DNA from: JAAFGT01 sp041485165
GTDB lineage: Bacteria; Acidobacteriota; Terriglobia; Acidiferrales; UBA7541
Reading direction: 5' to 3'
DNA: 43,275 bases
Assembly (NCBI GenBank): GCA_041485165.1
Contig: JBGPJC010000014.1
Location: 1-43,275 of the forward strand
Shown here: positions 33,123 through 42,990 of the stretch, in pieces
Numbering within the stretch: position 1 is the first letter of the stretch
Layout: every line of letters begins with the position of its first letter
Notes under the pieces: model-generated
Databases searched by the model: none
What the model was told of the DNA's origin: nothing
What the model saw: only the letters and a program-made list of their open reading frames with translations
Made by a program: the position numbers and the translations under genes

Positions 33123-34076
33123 CTAGCGCCGTTTTCCACCACCGACAATTCCCGACGTCAGGGGACCGGCAACGACCATGCCGATGGCGACAAGAGCGAA
33201 CCACTTCGCGTTCGTCTGAAACCAAACCGTCCAATCCGTTGTCGCAGGCTTGCCACGCTCGGCGGCCAAAACATCTCCAGAAGTCGCCCCGGGTCCCAAT
33301 TTCTGAACAGCCTCTCTTCTCAGCTCCAGATCGATTCGCTGATTCGCCAAATCTGTTCGCTGGTTGAGGAGATAAACGCCAGCTAGAACCGCCAGGACGC
33401 CTGCAGCAATCGCTCCGATAATCACAACCGGAGCGATGCCGAGGCCGCTCATTGTCGGCCAGCTGGCCAGCGGAAGAGGTGAAGGCGGGTCGCCGAAGGC
33501 CTGGGTATAATAGTCCGCGTACCGCATCACCAACGAATTGAAGTCGCTGACAATTTGGCGAACCTCGAGATCTGCGGGGGCCTTCGATGCCAAGTCTTGA
33601 ACTTTTTGTTGTGTATCCGCGAAGACGCCGGAGATCTCATGCCACGCTGACTCCTGCGCGAGATCGTAAACTCCGAAAGCCGTGCTGATCTCGGTAGGAA
33701 TCGCCGCCTGTGGGAAACTCCGTGCAGAAGTGGATGGGGCTCCAGGAGCGGCCTGTGCTCCGCCAAATTGGTTCATAAGTGACGAAGCAACATCAGCGAA
33801 TTCCGGGGTCCCTGGGGCGTAGTTTGCGAGCAGATCGCTTAGCTGCTCTTCTGTCGCGCCCATGACCACGAGTGTGTGGATGACCCCCATGTCGTAGCCG
33901 TCGTCCCGAAATGCAGCGAGCGTGTCCTCGGTTGGAACAGAACCAAGGCCGTGGAGAAACATGGGTTCGAACGGGCGTGACTGGCCCATTCCAGATAGAT
34001 GGCTGGCGGCGTAGGGGTCGGTCTGATGGTACGGCCGATGGCCAACCGTGGGGCTTGTATATGCGACTCTGTACAT
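33123..34076 (-). CDS. Membrane protein with two C-terminal TM helices, unknown
   Basis: A 317-residue protein from ATG 34076; a start at 34115 would overlap the preceding gene. The first 205 residues are soluble and include a Gly/Pro/Ser-rich linker. TM1 lies at about 214-237 (IAPVVIIGAIAAGVLAVLAGVYLL). A charged helix follows, and TM2 is at about 291-311 with a GGGKRR end. There is no signal peptide, so the N terminus may be cytoplasmic. It could be a virion, assembly or anchoring protein in an element derived from a phage. It is the last gene in a leftward module. Confidence 0.65.
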   Translation of the reverse strand: MYRVAYTSPTVGHRPYHQTDPYAASHLSGMGQSRPFEPMFLHGLGSVPTEDTLAAFRDDGYDMGVIHTLVVMGATEEQLSDLLANYAPGTPEFADVASSLMNQFGGAQAAPGAPSTSARSFPQAAIPTEISTAFGVYDLAQESAWHEISGVFADTQQKVQDLASKAPADLEVRQIVSDFNSLVMRYADYYTQAFGDPPSPLPLASWPTMSGLGIAPVVIIGAIAAGVLAVLAGVYLLNQRTDLANQRIDLELRREAVQKLGPGATSGDVLAAERGKPATTDWTVWFQTNAKWFALVAIGMVVAGPLTSGIVGGGKRR

Positions 34077-34101
34077 CAGCTCAAGACTCCTTTCTCTCGC
34101 C

Positions 34102-34392
34102 CTATTCTTTCTCAAGATCCGAGATCTTCTGACGGAGCCCTAAAATCTTTGCTTGCCTTTGCGAGACACGGATCCTCTCGTAGGCCGGTCGAGTCCTCCA
34201 GCCACCAAGGAAGAACAGAAACGCCAGACTTCCCATTACGAAAGGCAAGCCACTCTCGTTCGCCTGGCCAGGCAATTCCGGTGGGAGATCCGGGCCTTGT
34301 ACGACACTGATATCCGGCGCAGGAGCTCCCTGATCATCACCAAGTCCCCGCAGAATCCAACTACCTGGATCTCGGACCGTGCAAGGCCTCAT
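34102..34392 (-). CDS. Small single-TM protein with charged helical tail
   Basis: A 96-residue protein from ATG 34392, with AGAGG upstream. A Pro/Gly-rich N terminus leads to one TM helix (about 49-65, LPFVMGSLAFLFFLGGW). A basic and amphipathic C-terminal helix follows (about 73-96). The topology resembles small phage coat or membrane-anchor proteins, but no family is recognised. It sits in the same leftward module as the two-TM protein. Confidence 0.55.
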   Translation of the reverse strand: MRPCTVRDPGSWILRGLGDDQGAPAPDISVVQGPDLPPELPGQANESGLPFVMGSLAFLFFLGGWRTRPAYERIRVSQRQAKILGLRQKISDLEKE

Positions 34393-34410
34393 CGCGTACC
34401 TCTGACCGAT

Positions 34411-34860
34411 TCATGGATGCCCTCTCACACCGTACTTTCTTCGGCGCCGGCGCCATATCTCAAGAGCAAATTCTGACCGTTGCTGAGCTGGCGTAGCGTG
34501 GACCATTGCAATCGCTGAAGCCGGATCCATGCTCGATTCGCCCCTCATACCCTGCACGGCCGTGACCCACTGGCCGAGCGATCGCGCACCCTGGACCCTG
34601 GGATTGAATTGGCGAGTGAGCCGTCCAATGCCTGCGCTCCGCAAGACCACGCCAACCTTGACGTTGCACCTCCGGCAGCTCCAGAGCAGGTTTCTCGGAT
34701 CGGTATTGCTTTCCTGTCCGTCAAGATGGTGGACTTCGACATTATCCGTGCTCCCGCATAGGGCGCAGATTCGGCGGCCAGGCGGCCGGCAATCGGGATG
34801 GGCGGCGCGATATCGGGAGGCACGATCGCTGATGGTGGCCGCAGGCTTCTTCCAGCGTGC
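34411..34860 (-). CDS. HNH endonuclease-like frame without a canonical start
   Basis: The coding frame shows CALCG, then VEVHHLDGQESNTDPRNL and SCRRCN, the zinc/HNH arrangement of the HNH nuclease superfamily. The frame is open from 35205 down to 34411, but no ATG, GTG or TTG occurs before the HNH motif; the first is GTG 34650, after it. It lies in the -1 frame relative to the gene ending at 34881, whose end has a G5 run (GCGGGGGAAGAG). The product could arise by frameshift or a rare start, or it may be broken. The start given is only the first convincing codon region. Confidence 0.5.
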   Translation of the reverse strand, partial: ARWKKPAATISDRASRYRAAHPDCRPPGRRICALCGSTDNVEVHHLDGQESNTDPRNLLWSCRRCNVKVGVVLRSAGIGRLTRQFNPRVQGARSLGQWVTAVQGMRGESSMDPASAIAMVHATPAQQRSEFALEIWRRRRRKYGVRGHP

Positions 34861-34880
34861 GCCACACCCGCGGCGCCGCT

Positions 34881-35369
34881 TTACTCTTCCCCCGCGGCGT
34901 CCTCGTCCTCTCCGCCGAGGATCTTGTCGATCTCCTCCAGCCGGTCGTTCGGCTCGAAATCGACGTCCTCGTCTTCGACAACGTCCACGATCGCGTCGAG
35001 TCTCGCGTCCCGTTCCACCAGCTCCACCTCGAGCTTTCGGATCTGCCGGTATAGCTCTTGCTGCTTGTCCAGGGCGCGCGTGGCCGTACCAAGCGCGGTT
35101 GCGATCGGGTTGTCTCGCCCTTCCTGGGGACTCACTTTCTTTCGCATGATGGTGGTGCCTCCTAGTTTGGGGTTGATTTCTTTGCCTCGTTCTGCGGCAT
35201 ATTCCTCAGCGGACATACCCGCAATCTCGTTGGCGCGGTCATCATCTTCGAGAACGTCGCGCGTGAATCTCTCCGCTTGGTCCTTTCTGCTTGCTGCCTG
35301 GTCATAGGTCCATGGCTTTTTCTTGCGAGGGTTAGCCCGGGCGGGGTTGAAGAGCCGTACTTCTGGCAT
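34881..35369 (-). CDS. Acidic helical protein upstream of the HNH frame, unknown
   Basis: A 162-residue protein from ATG 35369. The N terminus is basic (RANPRKKKPWTYD). The middle has MSAEEYAAERGKEINPKLGG. The C-terminal third is helical and highly acidic, from ALDKQQELYRQIRKLEVELVERD onward, and ends GGEDEDAAGEE. A coiled-coil or scaffolding role is possible. It is part of the leftward right-hand module. No known domain was recognised. Confidence 0.6.
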   Translation of the reverse strand: MPEVRLFNPARANPRKKKPWTYDQAASRKDQAERFTRDVLEDDDRANEIAGMSAEEYAAERGKEINPKLGGTTIMRKKVSPQEGRDNPIATALGTATRALDKQQELYRQIRKLEVELVERDARLDAIVDVVEDEDVDFEPNDRLEEIDKILGGEDEDAAGEE

Positions 35370-35444
35370 GGTCAGCTCGTAAGAAAAAACATGCTTGCCG
35401 TTTGCGATGATAGCGAGTGGGGAGATCGCGTCAAGACCAACAAA

Positions 35445-35885
35445 TTATGTGGAATTTGTTGCCGAAGTGGGTTTGGGTTCTTCGGCGTTGGGCGACTGGC
35501 CGGCCCTGCGCTGTCGGTTTCCGACCGCGTTACGCAGAGAGCGCTTGGCGCTGTTGAAGGCTTGCCTAGAATTGTATGCGGCGCGAGGGGGCAGGCACGC
35601 TCTATAAATTTTGCTCCAGCTTTTCCGTTCAGCTAACATCTTTTCCGCACGCGTAACCCTGTCCTGACGGTGGCGCCCAGGGCCGGCGAACCGGAAGTAG
35701 GCTTTGGCGAGTCGAGTAAGTTGCTGCATCTGCTCTTGCAACTGCCCGAGGGACTCGATGACATACGCTCGGAAACGAATCCCGTCTAGATGCTCCAGCC
35801 GTTCGTTGTTCCAGTTCTCACCCATGTTCGTCTGCCCAGCCAGCGTCACGGTGCCGGGCGTCACTTGGTGTTCAAGACTGGCCAC
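35445..35885 (-). CDS. Basic helical protein at the right end of the element, unknown
   Basis: A 146-residue frame from GTG 35885; ATG 35825 is an alternative. The core is helical (AYVIESLGQLQEQMQQLTRLAKAYFRF), followed by Arg-rich sequence (GPGRHRQDRVTRAEKMLAERKSWSKIYRACLPPRAAY) and an Asn/Ser/Pro-rich tail. The net positive charge suggests nucleic acid binding. It is the first gene of the leftward right-hand module. The upstream start would begin inside the subterminal repeat. Confidence 0.5.
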   Translation of the reverse strand: MASLEHQVTPGTVTLAGQTNMGENWNNERLEHLDGIRFRAYVIESLGQLQEQMQQLTRLAKAYFRFAGPGRHRQDRVTRAEKMLAERKSWSKIYRACLPPRAAYNSRQAFNSAKRSLRNAVGNRQRRAGQSPNAEEPKPTSATNST

Positions 35886-35906
35886 ATCTTGGCCACAAAA
35901 TCGGGG
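35875..35906 (+). repeat. Subterminal repeat, right copy
   Basis: Partner of 25091-25122, in the same orientation, lying 76 bp inside the right attachment core. Confidence 0.5.
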
Positions 35907-35982
35907 TCATAAGTTGCATTCCAGGGGATGAAGAGGGGACAAGGGCAACAGAATCAGCGGGACTTATGGAATGTACCGAAAA

Positions 35983-36005
35983 TTCGATCCCCACCGCCCC
36001 TACCA
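35983..36005 (+). repeat. attR core: 23-bp direct repeat (tRNA-Lys 3' fragment)
   Basis: An exact copy of 25036-25058, carrying only the T loop to CCA part of the tRNA. The sequences on either side differ from the left copy. Chromosomal sequence resumes to the right, ahead of gltA. Confidence 0.9.
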
Positions 36006-36151
36006 GCTTTGTCATTCACTCCCAAGGACTTGCGAATTCCGCAAGGCAGCAAAAGGCAGCAATAAGAAACCGGGCAGGATCGGCTCCCGCTGGCGGCGCG
36101 GTCGGTGGTACATTGACATGGCATCTCCACCCCTCTTGGGAGGACTAGCGA

Positions 36152-37492
<1,341 letters not shown>

Positions 37493-37508
37493 TGAGTCGA
37501 TAGCAGGG

Positions 37509-37521
37509 GTTGAAATTCAAC
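37509..37521. other. 13-bp palindrome downstream of gltA
   Basis: GTTGAA-a-TTCAAC lies 16 bp after the gltA stop. It is not GC-rich and lacks a T run, so it is a weak terminator candidate. The rest of the gap to 37769 shows no gene. Confidence 0.25.
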
Positions 37522-37769
37522 GATATGTGGGCCGAGGACGCGGGTCAGTTTGTTCGCTTCCGAGGCGCCGGTTGAGTTCACCCGATCCGAGATGCGCCGG
37601 GCACACTAAAATGATGAGGCCGTTTGCGGACGCGGTGAACTACTCTGCCCATGGAAACACACTTTCTCGGCGGATGTGCTACGGCCAACATGCCGTTGGA
37701 CGCCGCGATTCAACCCTCTGGTTACTTTGCGCTTCACCTGGCCGACTGCCGGTGAGGGCTGGCACGCCC

Positions 37770-38783
37770 TTAGCTTGGCAACTGCACCGGGTTGCTTCTG
37801 AGATCCATCTGGATGCCCACGGCGTGTAGGTGCCGGGAGAGGACAGTCTTCGAGTACTCTAGCATTTCCCCTCGCAACCGCTCAGGAGTATAGCCCGGCC
37901 AAGCATCATTCAAATGCTTGCCGCCGTAGTAGGTCATGTCTCCGCCAGGGGGTTCCATGGTCTTCGAGATCATCGGAAGTGATTGCTGAACGGCGGACTG
38001 AATGATGGGGGCAAAGCGAGCCGGGTCTTGCCGGACCAGGTCCTGCAGGAACCGGACGCCGAAGAGGACATGGCGGGATTCGTCCCGCGTTGTAGCGGTG
38101 AAGCCCTTGTAGAAGCCCCAGGTACGTCCCCAGCGCCTGGCACCTTCGAGCTGGTAGCGCATGCCGGTAAGGAACAAGGCGCCCTCGACGACCAGGTGAT
38201 ACACCGTCGAAAATTTTGCCGCAGCGTCCAAGTCCCCGGGATGCGAAGCCAACCACTGGGCTTGTTCGGGCAGCCACTGATAGAAGAAGTAGTTGTAACC
38301 CTCGTTTTCGGCCCGCTTTATTGCCACCTCGTCCACAAGCTCGTTCAGGTCCTTAGCCGACGTGCCCACAACCTCGCGCCAATAGCGTTCGAAGAATACG
38401 GTATGACGGACCTCATCCGTCAACTGAGTGGCCGCGAAGGCTTCGACCTCCTTGTTCGGCGCGGCCCAGACGAACGGAGCCAAAAGAGACGCCACCCGTT
38501 CTTCCCCGTCGAAGAAAAGCCGCATGCTCCAGGCGCGACGCCTCTTGGCTTCCGCCGACAGGCCTTTCCATTCTTCCCGGTCGCGTGAAAAGTCGAGCTC
38601 ATCGGGGTTCCACGCCTGCTTCACCGACTTGCGATACAGATCCATATAGGAAGGTAGCCTGTCCAGACCGCGGTCGACGACGGCCAACACGTCATCGATA
38701 AACAAGCTATCCATCGTCCTGAGCTGCGCGCCGCCGATTAGCGCTTCAAGTTGGTGATCACTGACCTGTCTCACTTCAAGCAT
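37770..38783 (-). CDS. R2-like di-metal oxidase (R2lox-type), orphan
   Basis: A 337-residue protein. ATG 38783 is chosen because AGGAGG lies seven bases before it; the alternative ATG at 38789 is too close. It has the R2/ferritin-like carboxylate-His pattern: Glu94 or Glu95 (DGEERV), Glu124 and His127 (DEVRH), Glu200 (VVEGAL), Glu235 and His238 (DESRH). The position of the R2 radical Tyr (four residues after His127) is Phe. There is no ribonucleotide reductase large subunit nearby. Family knowledge points to R2-like ligand-binding oxidases carrying a Mn/Fe centre. The substrate is unknown. Confidence 0.78.
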   Translation of the reverse strand: MLEVRQVSDHQLEALIGGAQLRTMDSLFIDDVLAVVDRGLDRLPSYMDLYRKSVKQAWNPDELDFSRDREEWKGLSAEAKRRRAWSMRLFFDGEERVASLLAPFVWAAPNKEVEAFAATQLTDEVRHTVFFERYWREVVGTSAKDLNELVDEVAIKRAENEGYNYFFYQWLPEQAQWLASHPGDLDAAAKFSTVYHLVVEGALFLTGMRYQLEGARRWGRTWGFYKGFTATTRDESRHVLFGVRFLQDLVRQDPARFAPIIQSAVQQSLPMISKTMEPPGGDMTYYGGKHLNDAWPGYTPERLRGEMLEYSKTVLSRHLHAVGIQMDLRSNPVQLPS

Positions 38784-39237
38784 CGCCATGCCTCCTCGCT
38801 GAACCCTGGGCCAATCAAGCGCGGACTCTACCACGCGAAAAAAGACGCGTCAAGGCGGCGCAAGCGCACTGACAGAGGACGACAGGGAGTTCATGCGCAC
38901 GATGGATATCTCGTTGTAAGATACAATTTGGAGAGCATCAATATGAACGAGAAGCGAATAGGGTTAGAGCTGACCAGCGTTGCCAGGGGGGCACCTCAAC
39001 CACTGGTCGAGGACTTGGGGTTCGGCCTTAGATTTGGGAAATGAGTGTTCACACGGAGCGACAGAAGAGATTTTCAACGTTTGAGCCAGAGTCAGCTTTC
39101 TGATCATGGTAGCAGCCACAGGGTCATGAGCCGGGTCAGACCGCGAGGTTCACATGGCAAAAATTCAAGATTCCTTCAGTCCGGATAAGAGAACCAAAAA
39201 GTCGATGTAAAGCAAGTTCCGAGAAGCGGGGCTAATC
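38784..39237. other. Intergenic region between the R2-like gene and the Oar-like receptor
   Basis: This 454-bp gap holds one small open frame (38943-39044) and a small palindrome TTGTA-aga-TACAA just before it. A GGGG ribosome site precedes the receptor at 39238. I saw no other conserved structure. Confidence 0.4.
38943..39044 (+). CDS. Possible 33-residue small protein
   Basis: ATG 38943 follows TTTGGAGAGCATCAAT, with a usable GGAG. It encodes MNEKRIGLELTSVARGAPQP and 13 more residues. There is no motif, and the coding evidence is weak; it could be a leader peptide or chance. Confidence 0.25.
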   Translation: MNEKRIGLELTSVARGAPQPLVEDLGFGLRFGK

Positions 39238-42200
39238 ATGTCATTTTTCTGGAAATCGGGCTTGGCGATCGGGCTTATCGCCGCGTGCCTCGGCCTGGCA
39301 ATTCCGAGCGCGCTGCGAGCGCAATACACTGTTGGCCGTGTCGAAGGAACCGTAATGGACACCAGCGGCGCGGTTCTTGCCGGGGCCAAGGTCACGTTGC
39401 GGAATATAGGCACCAATGCCGAGCGCACTTTTACCACTGCCGACAATGGTTTCTATGTGTTCTTCGCGGTATCTCCGGGGAACTATGAAATCACAGCGGA
39501 AGCTCCGGAGTTCGCCAAGAAAACTGTGCGTCTCCAGGTGGTGACGGATCAAACGGCTACTCTCAATCTGAACCTGACGATAGGCCCGCAGTCCACAACT
39601 GTGGAAGTGGTTGGAACAGCGCCCGGTCAGCTGGATGTGTCCGACTCACAACGGAGCACCACCCGCACGGGCATGGAAGTGTCCAACCTGCCAAGCCTGG
39701 GACGAAATGTGATCTCCTTGGTCAACCTGGCTCCCGGGGTCGCACCCACCAACAACCCACGCGGAGGTTCAACCTTTGGTGGCGGAGGTTCCTACGTGCT
39801 CGTCCTGGGCCCTCAGGCGGGCTTGTTTTCCGCGAACGGCGGACGCGAAGCCGCCAGTTCGGTGCAGTTGGACTACACCGACGCCAACGACTGGGAGTTT
39901 GGAGGCTTTGCCCTGGGCATGCAGTCGATCACCCCGGATATGCTGCAGGAGTTCGAGCTTCTCACCACTAATTTTTCGGCGGAATACGGGGTGAAGTCGA
40001 ATGCGCAAGTGGTGATGGTCACCAAGAGCGGCACGAACAACTGGCACGGAACGGCCTACGATTTCATTCAGAACGACTTTTTCAACGCCCGGGACTATTT
40101 CGACCGGACGGGGAAGGCGTCTCCGATCAAGTCGAACGTATTTGGGTTCGCCATGGGCGGTCCTGTGGCCAGGAACCGCAGCTTTCTCTTCGGCGCCTAT
40201 GAGGGACGGAGGATACGCGGCGCTGCTTTTACGACCATCGCCACACTCCCCACCCAGAGCGCGCGTTCCCGCGCCACCGACCCGGTTGTTGTCGACTTAA
40301 TGAATCGCTTCCTCCCGTTGCCCACCACGCCGACGGGAAATCCTGACCTCGGGCTGCTGGCAACCCAGATTCCTTCGCCCATCGATGCTTTCCAGTTCGT
40401 TTTGAAGGCAGACCATCACTTCAGTGCCGCGCATGCCCTCTCTGTCCGTTACTTTCACAGTACCGGCTCTTTTGTCGCCAGGGCGCCGAACCAAAACTCG
40501 CTCCCCGGCTTTGATACGGATATTCATTCCGCACTGCGGAACGTGAACATCACCGACAGCTATGCTCTGAGTTCCCGGACGCTGAATGAGCTCCGCCTGG
40601 CATATGGCTATGCCAGCGCCTTGAGCCTGCCTCAGCAAGGCTTGTCCTCACCGCGGTTCCAGATTCTTGGCTTGGTCAATTTCGGAGCGTTGCCGGGCAA
40701 TCCCTCCGGGCGCACATTCAATGTGTATCAGGTGAACGACGTCCTCAGCCACATCCGGGGCTCTCACTTGCTCAAGACGGGGGTGGACGTTCGCAAGATT
40801 CAAGACAATTCACTGAATATCCAAAACGCTCGGGGCGTTTTTACGTTTGCGACTCTGAACGGTTTCCTGACAAGTCAGCCGAGTAGTTGGACACAGCTGT
40901 TTGGCAATACTCAACGAGGGTTCCGCGCCGGGCTGTACGGGTTTTTCTTTCAGGACGACTGGAAGGTAACACCTACGCTCACCCTCAATATGGGTTTGCG
41001 GTGGGAGATTCAGGGCGCTCTGAGCGAAGCGCACGGCCTGAGTTCCGTCCTCGACCCGGGGACCCCGAGCCCCATCGGGGCGGCAGGTCCCGGCCCGCTA
41101 GGGAGTTTCCGCTTGGGAAAAACGGCTGTTGGAATCAATCCTTTCAACCTGGCGCCGCGACTGGGATTTGCCTGGAATCCGAGAAGCGGAAATTTCGTGC
41201 TGCGTGGCGGCTACGGCATCTACTGGGATTCGTTTACGTTTGAGTCTCTGACCGCCTCGCGGTCGGCGCCTCCCTTTAACTACAACTTCAGCTTGGCCTG
41301 TGTGCCGGCTCTCCCTTGTCCGATCTCCGGTGCGAACAGCTTCGATAACCTTCTGAACGAGGCAGCGCCCATCTTGGCCCAAGCAAGTAGCCAGGTTGGC
41401 AGTTTTGGGAACTTGACGAACTTTGGCAGCGTCACCAGCGTGGACCCGCGGCTAAGCAATCCTTACGTTCAGGACTTCAGCCTGGGATTCGAGCATCGCT
41501 TCCTGAAGAGCTATGTATTGAGTTTTGCCTATGTCGGCACCAAGGGCACACACTTGACCCGGCTTGTACCCATCAATTCGATGGTGCCGGGAACCGGGAA
41601 GAGGCTCGACCCCCGATTTGACCAGGTGAACTTTCATGATGGTGGCGGCAGCTCGATCTATCATTCGCTCCAAGCCGAATTCAGGAAGAGCTTCTCTTAT
41701 GGTTTGCAGTTCCAGGCTTCCTACACCTGGTCGAAATCGATTGACGACGGCTCCGACTTCAGACCCACGATTCAAGCGAACGACAACAGCTTTGCCCAGG
41801 ATGCCTCTAACCTTCGCGGGGAACGGGCGGTCTCGAACTTCGATATCCCTCATCGCATCGTGGTGACAGGAATTTGGCGGGTGCCCTTTTATCAAAACCA
41901 GAAGGGATTCGCCGGAAAGGTCCTGGGGGGGTGGAGCTTCCAGTCCGTAAATATGTGGCAGTCTGGCCTGCCTGCAACCGTGCTATCAGGACCGCGGGGA
42001 GGGATTGTGGATGTTAATCAGGACGGGAACCTCGTCGATGTCGGTACGGCACTCGACAACACGCGGGCCAATTGCAGCCCCACGGGCATTCGCTTCAAAT
42101 TGGTCGGATTGGGAAATCCGCCCGACAATTTCGGCTTCACTCAGCCTCTGGTGGGGAGCAACGGCACCTGCGATCGCAACGTCGTAAGGATGAGGAGCTT

Positions 42201-42432
42201 GACCAATTTCGATTGGTCATTCTTCAAAGATACCCAACTATTCGAAAGGGGGCCCCTGGACTCGGGGCCCTGGAATCTTCAGTTTCGCGCAGAGATGTAC
42301 AACATTTTTAACATTCCGTTTCTGACTGCCCAGGGCAATAATTGGCGCACGGTCTCCAGTCCGAATTTTGGATCTTCTAATGCTGCCGGCATTACCCGAA
42401 GAGTGCAGTTCGCCCTGAGGCTGACCTGGTGA
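39238..42432 (+). CDS. Oar-like TonB-dependent receptor with carboxypeptidase-regulatory domain
   Basis: A 1064-residue outer membrane protein. The signal peptide (about 1-28, ending SALRAQ) is followed by a carboxypeptidase regulatory-like domain (about 30-115, VEGTVMDTSGAVLAGAKVTLRN). A plug domain follows, with NLPSLGRNVISLVNLAPGV, then QMELLTTNFSAEYG-type sequence and VVMVTKSGTNNWHGTAYDF. A long 22-strand-type barrel ends in RRVQFALRLTW. This is the Oar/Acidobacteria-specific TonB-dependent family, thought to take up large substrates. No specific ligand can be read. It is complete and flanked by long gaps, so it is probably monocistronic. Confidence 0.92.
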   Translation: MSFFWKSGLAIGLIAACLGLAIPSALRAQYTVGRVEGTVMDTSGAVLAGAKVTLRNIGTNAERTFTTADNGFYVFFAVSPGNYEITAEAPEFAKKTVRLQVVTDQTATLNLNLTIGPQSTTVEVVGTAPGQLDVSDSQRSTTRTGMEVSNLPSLGRNVISLVNLAPGVAPTNNPRGGSTFGGGGSYVLVLGPQAGLFSANGGREAASSVQLDYTDANDWEFGGFALGMQSITPDMLQEFELLTTNFSAEYGVKSNAQVVMVTKSGTNNWHGTAYDFIQNDFFNARDYFDRTGKASPIKSNVFGFAMGGPVARNRSFLFGAYEGRRIRGAAFTTIATLPTQSARSRATDPVVVDLMNRFLPLPTTPTGNPDLGLLATQIPSPIDAFQFVLKADHHFSAAHALSVRYFHSTGSFVARAPNQNSLPGFDTDIHSALRNVNITDSYALSSRTLNELRLAYGYASALSLPQQGLSSPRFQILGLVNFGALPGNPSGRTFNVYQVNDVLSHIRGSHLLKTGVDVRKIQDNSLNIQNARGVFTFATLNGFLTSQPSSWTQLFGNTQRGFRAGLYGFFFQDDWKVTPTLTLNMGLRWEIQGALSEAHGLSSVLDPGTPSPIGAAGPGPLGSFRLGKTAVGINPFNLAPRLGFAWNPRSGNFVLRGGYGIYWDSFTFESLTASRSAPPFNYNFSLACVPALPCPISGANSFDNLLNEAAPILAQASSQVGSFGNLTNFGSVTSVDPRLSNPYVQDFSLGFEHRFLKSYVLSFAYVGTKGTHLTRLVPINSMVPGTGKRLDPRFDQVNFHDGGGSSIYHSLQAEFRKSFSYGLQFQASYTWSKSIDDGSDFRPTIQANDNSFAQDASNLRGERAVSNFDIPHRIVVTGIWRVPFYQNQKGFAGKVLGGWSFQSVNMWQSGLPATVLSGPRGGIVDVNQDGNLVDVGTALDNTRANCSPTGIRFKLVGLGNPPDNFGFTQPLVGSNGTCDRNVVRMRSLTNFDWSFFKDTQLFERGPLDSGPWNLQFRAEMYNIFNIPFLTAQGNNWRTVSSPNFGSSNAAGITRRVQFALRLTW

Positions 42433-42990
42433 ACCGTCGCTCGAGCGAATTCCCGCCGTTCTCGTTGGCACCGTGCTCCTGGCAGGGACCATGGTCAGAA
42501 AAAGCAACCTGGAAGTTATGTGGTTTTGTTGACCTCCTCGGTACGCGAAATCCGCGGAGCGCTGCCGGACTCGGGTCAGAATGCGTTCTCGCACCCGCAC
42601 CGCGAGCTGGCGGTTCGAGGGCCGTCCGCGAGACCGGTGGGCGATCCTGTGATCTTCTTCAGCCCGCACGCGCACCAGCAGCCGTCGAACCTGGGGGTCA
42701 ATGAGCTGAAGCTGGCCGCCGGCTTTCCGCTGGGTCACATATCTTTCCTCGACTTCGTGCCGCACCTTCAACCGATCCCCCTCGCCCTGGCGGGACTTGA
42801 TCCCCTCTTCCATGGCCCCTCCGGCCACCTAGAAGAGCGGACATTTTTATTTTGCGGCAGCCCCTATAAATCCCTTGACAAATTTCCGCAACGGGCATAA
42901 ACCCGGTGCACCTGCCCCACTAGTTTCCCGGGGCAGACCCACCAAAGGGGAAGAGAGTGCGTATGCCCGATCCCAGCAGGAGGCGTTGAG
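42433..42990. other. Intergenic region with promoter for the CoA-transferase gene
   Basis: This 558-bp gap shows two overlapping opposite open frames (42520-42900 plus and 42238-42828 minus), neither with protein-like features. A TTGACA box lies at 42875-42880. I see no other gene here. Confidence 0.4.
42875..42903 (+). promoter_or_regulatory. Candidate promoter upstream of the CoA-transferase
   Basis: TTGACA is a perfect -35 box, followed after 17 bp by TAAACC, which matches the -10 consensus only at three positions. It would give a leader of about 80 nt. The call is moderate because of the weak -10. Confidence 0.4.

Larger units (their letters stand above)
25036..36005. mobile_element. Integrative element in tRNA-Lys with HUH-type replication initiator
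   Basis: It is bounded by the 23-bp direct repeats and spans about 10.95 kb. It carries a tRNA-proximal tyrosine integrase, an HUH Rep, an OB-fold-like protein, a second tyrosine recombinase, three HTH-containing proteins, zinc-ribbon proteins, an HNH reading frame and small membrane proteins. By eye its base composition is less GC-rich than the hopanoid region. No capsid gene, Zot-type ATPase, relaxase or type IV secretion gene was recognised. It is best described as a rolling-circle integrative element, possibly derived from a filamentous or other ssDNA phage. Confidence 0.85.

Noticed and set aside
25036..36005. A filamentous phage (inovirus) identity for the whole element.
   Set aside because: Rep and the ssb-like gene fit, but no Walker A motif of a Zot-type ATPase and no typical coat protein were seen, so I left it as a possibility only.
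42238..42900. Two opposite open frames after the receptor gene (42520-42900 plus, 42238-42828 minus).
   Set aside because: Neither has a clear ribosome site or a recognisable motif, and the minus one runs into the receptor gene. They look like mutual shadows in GC-rich sequence.
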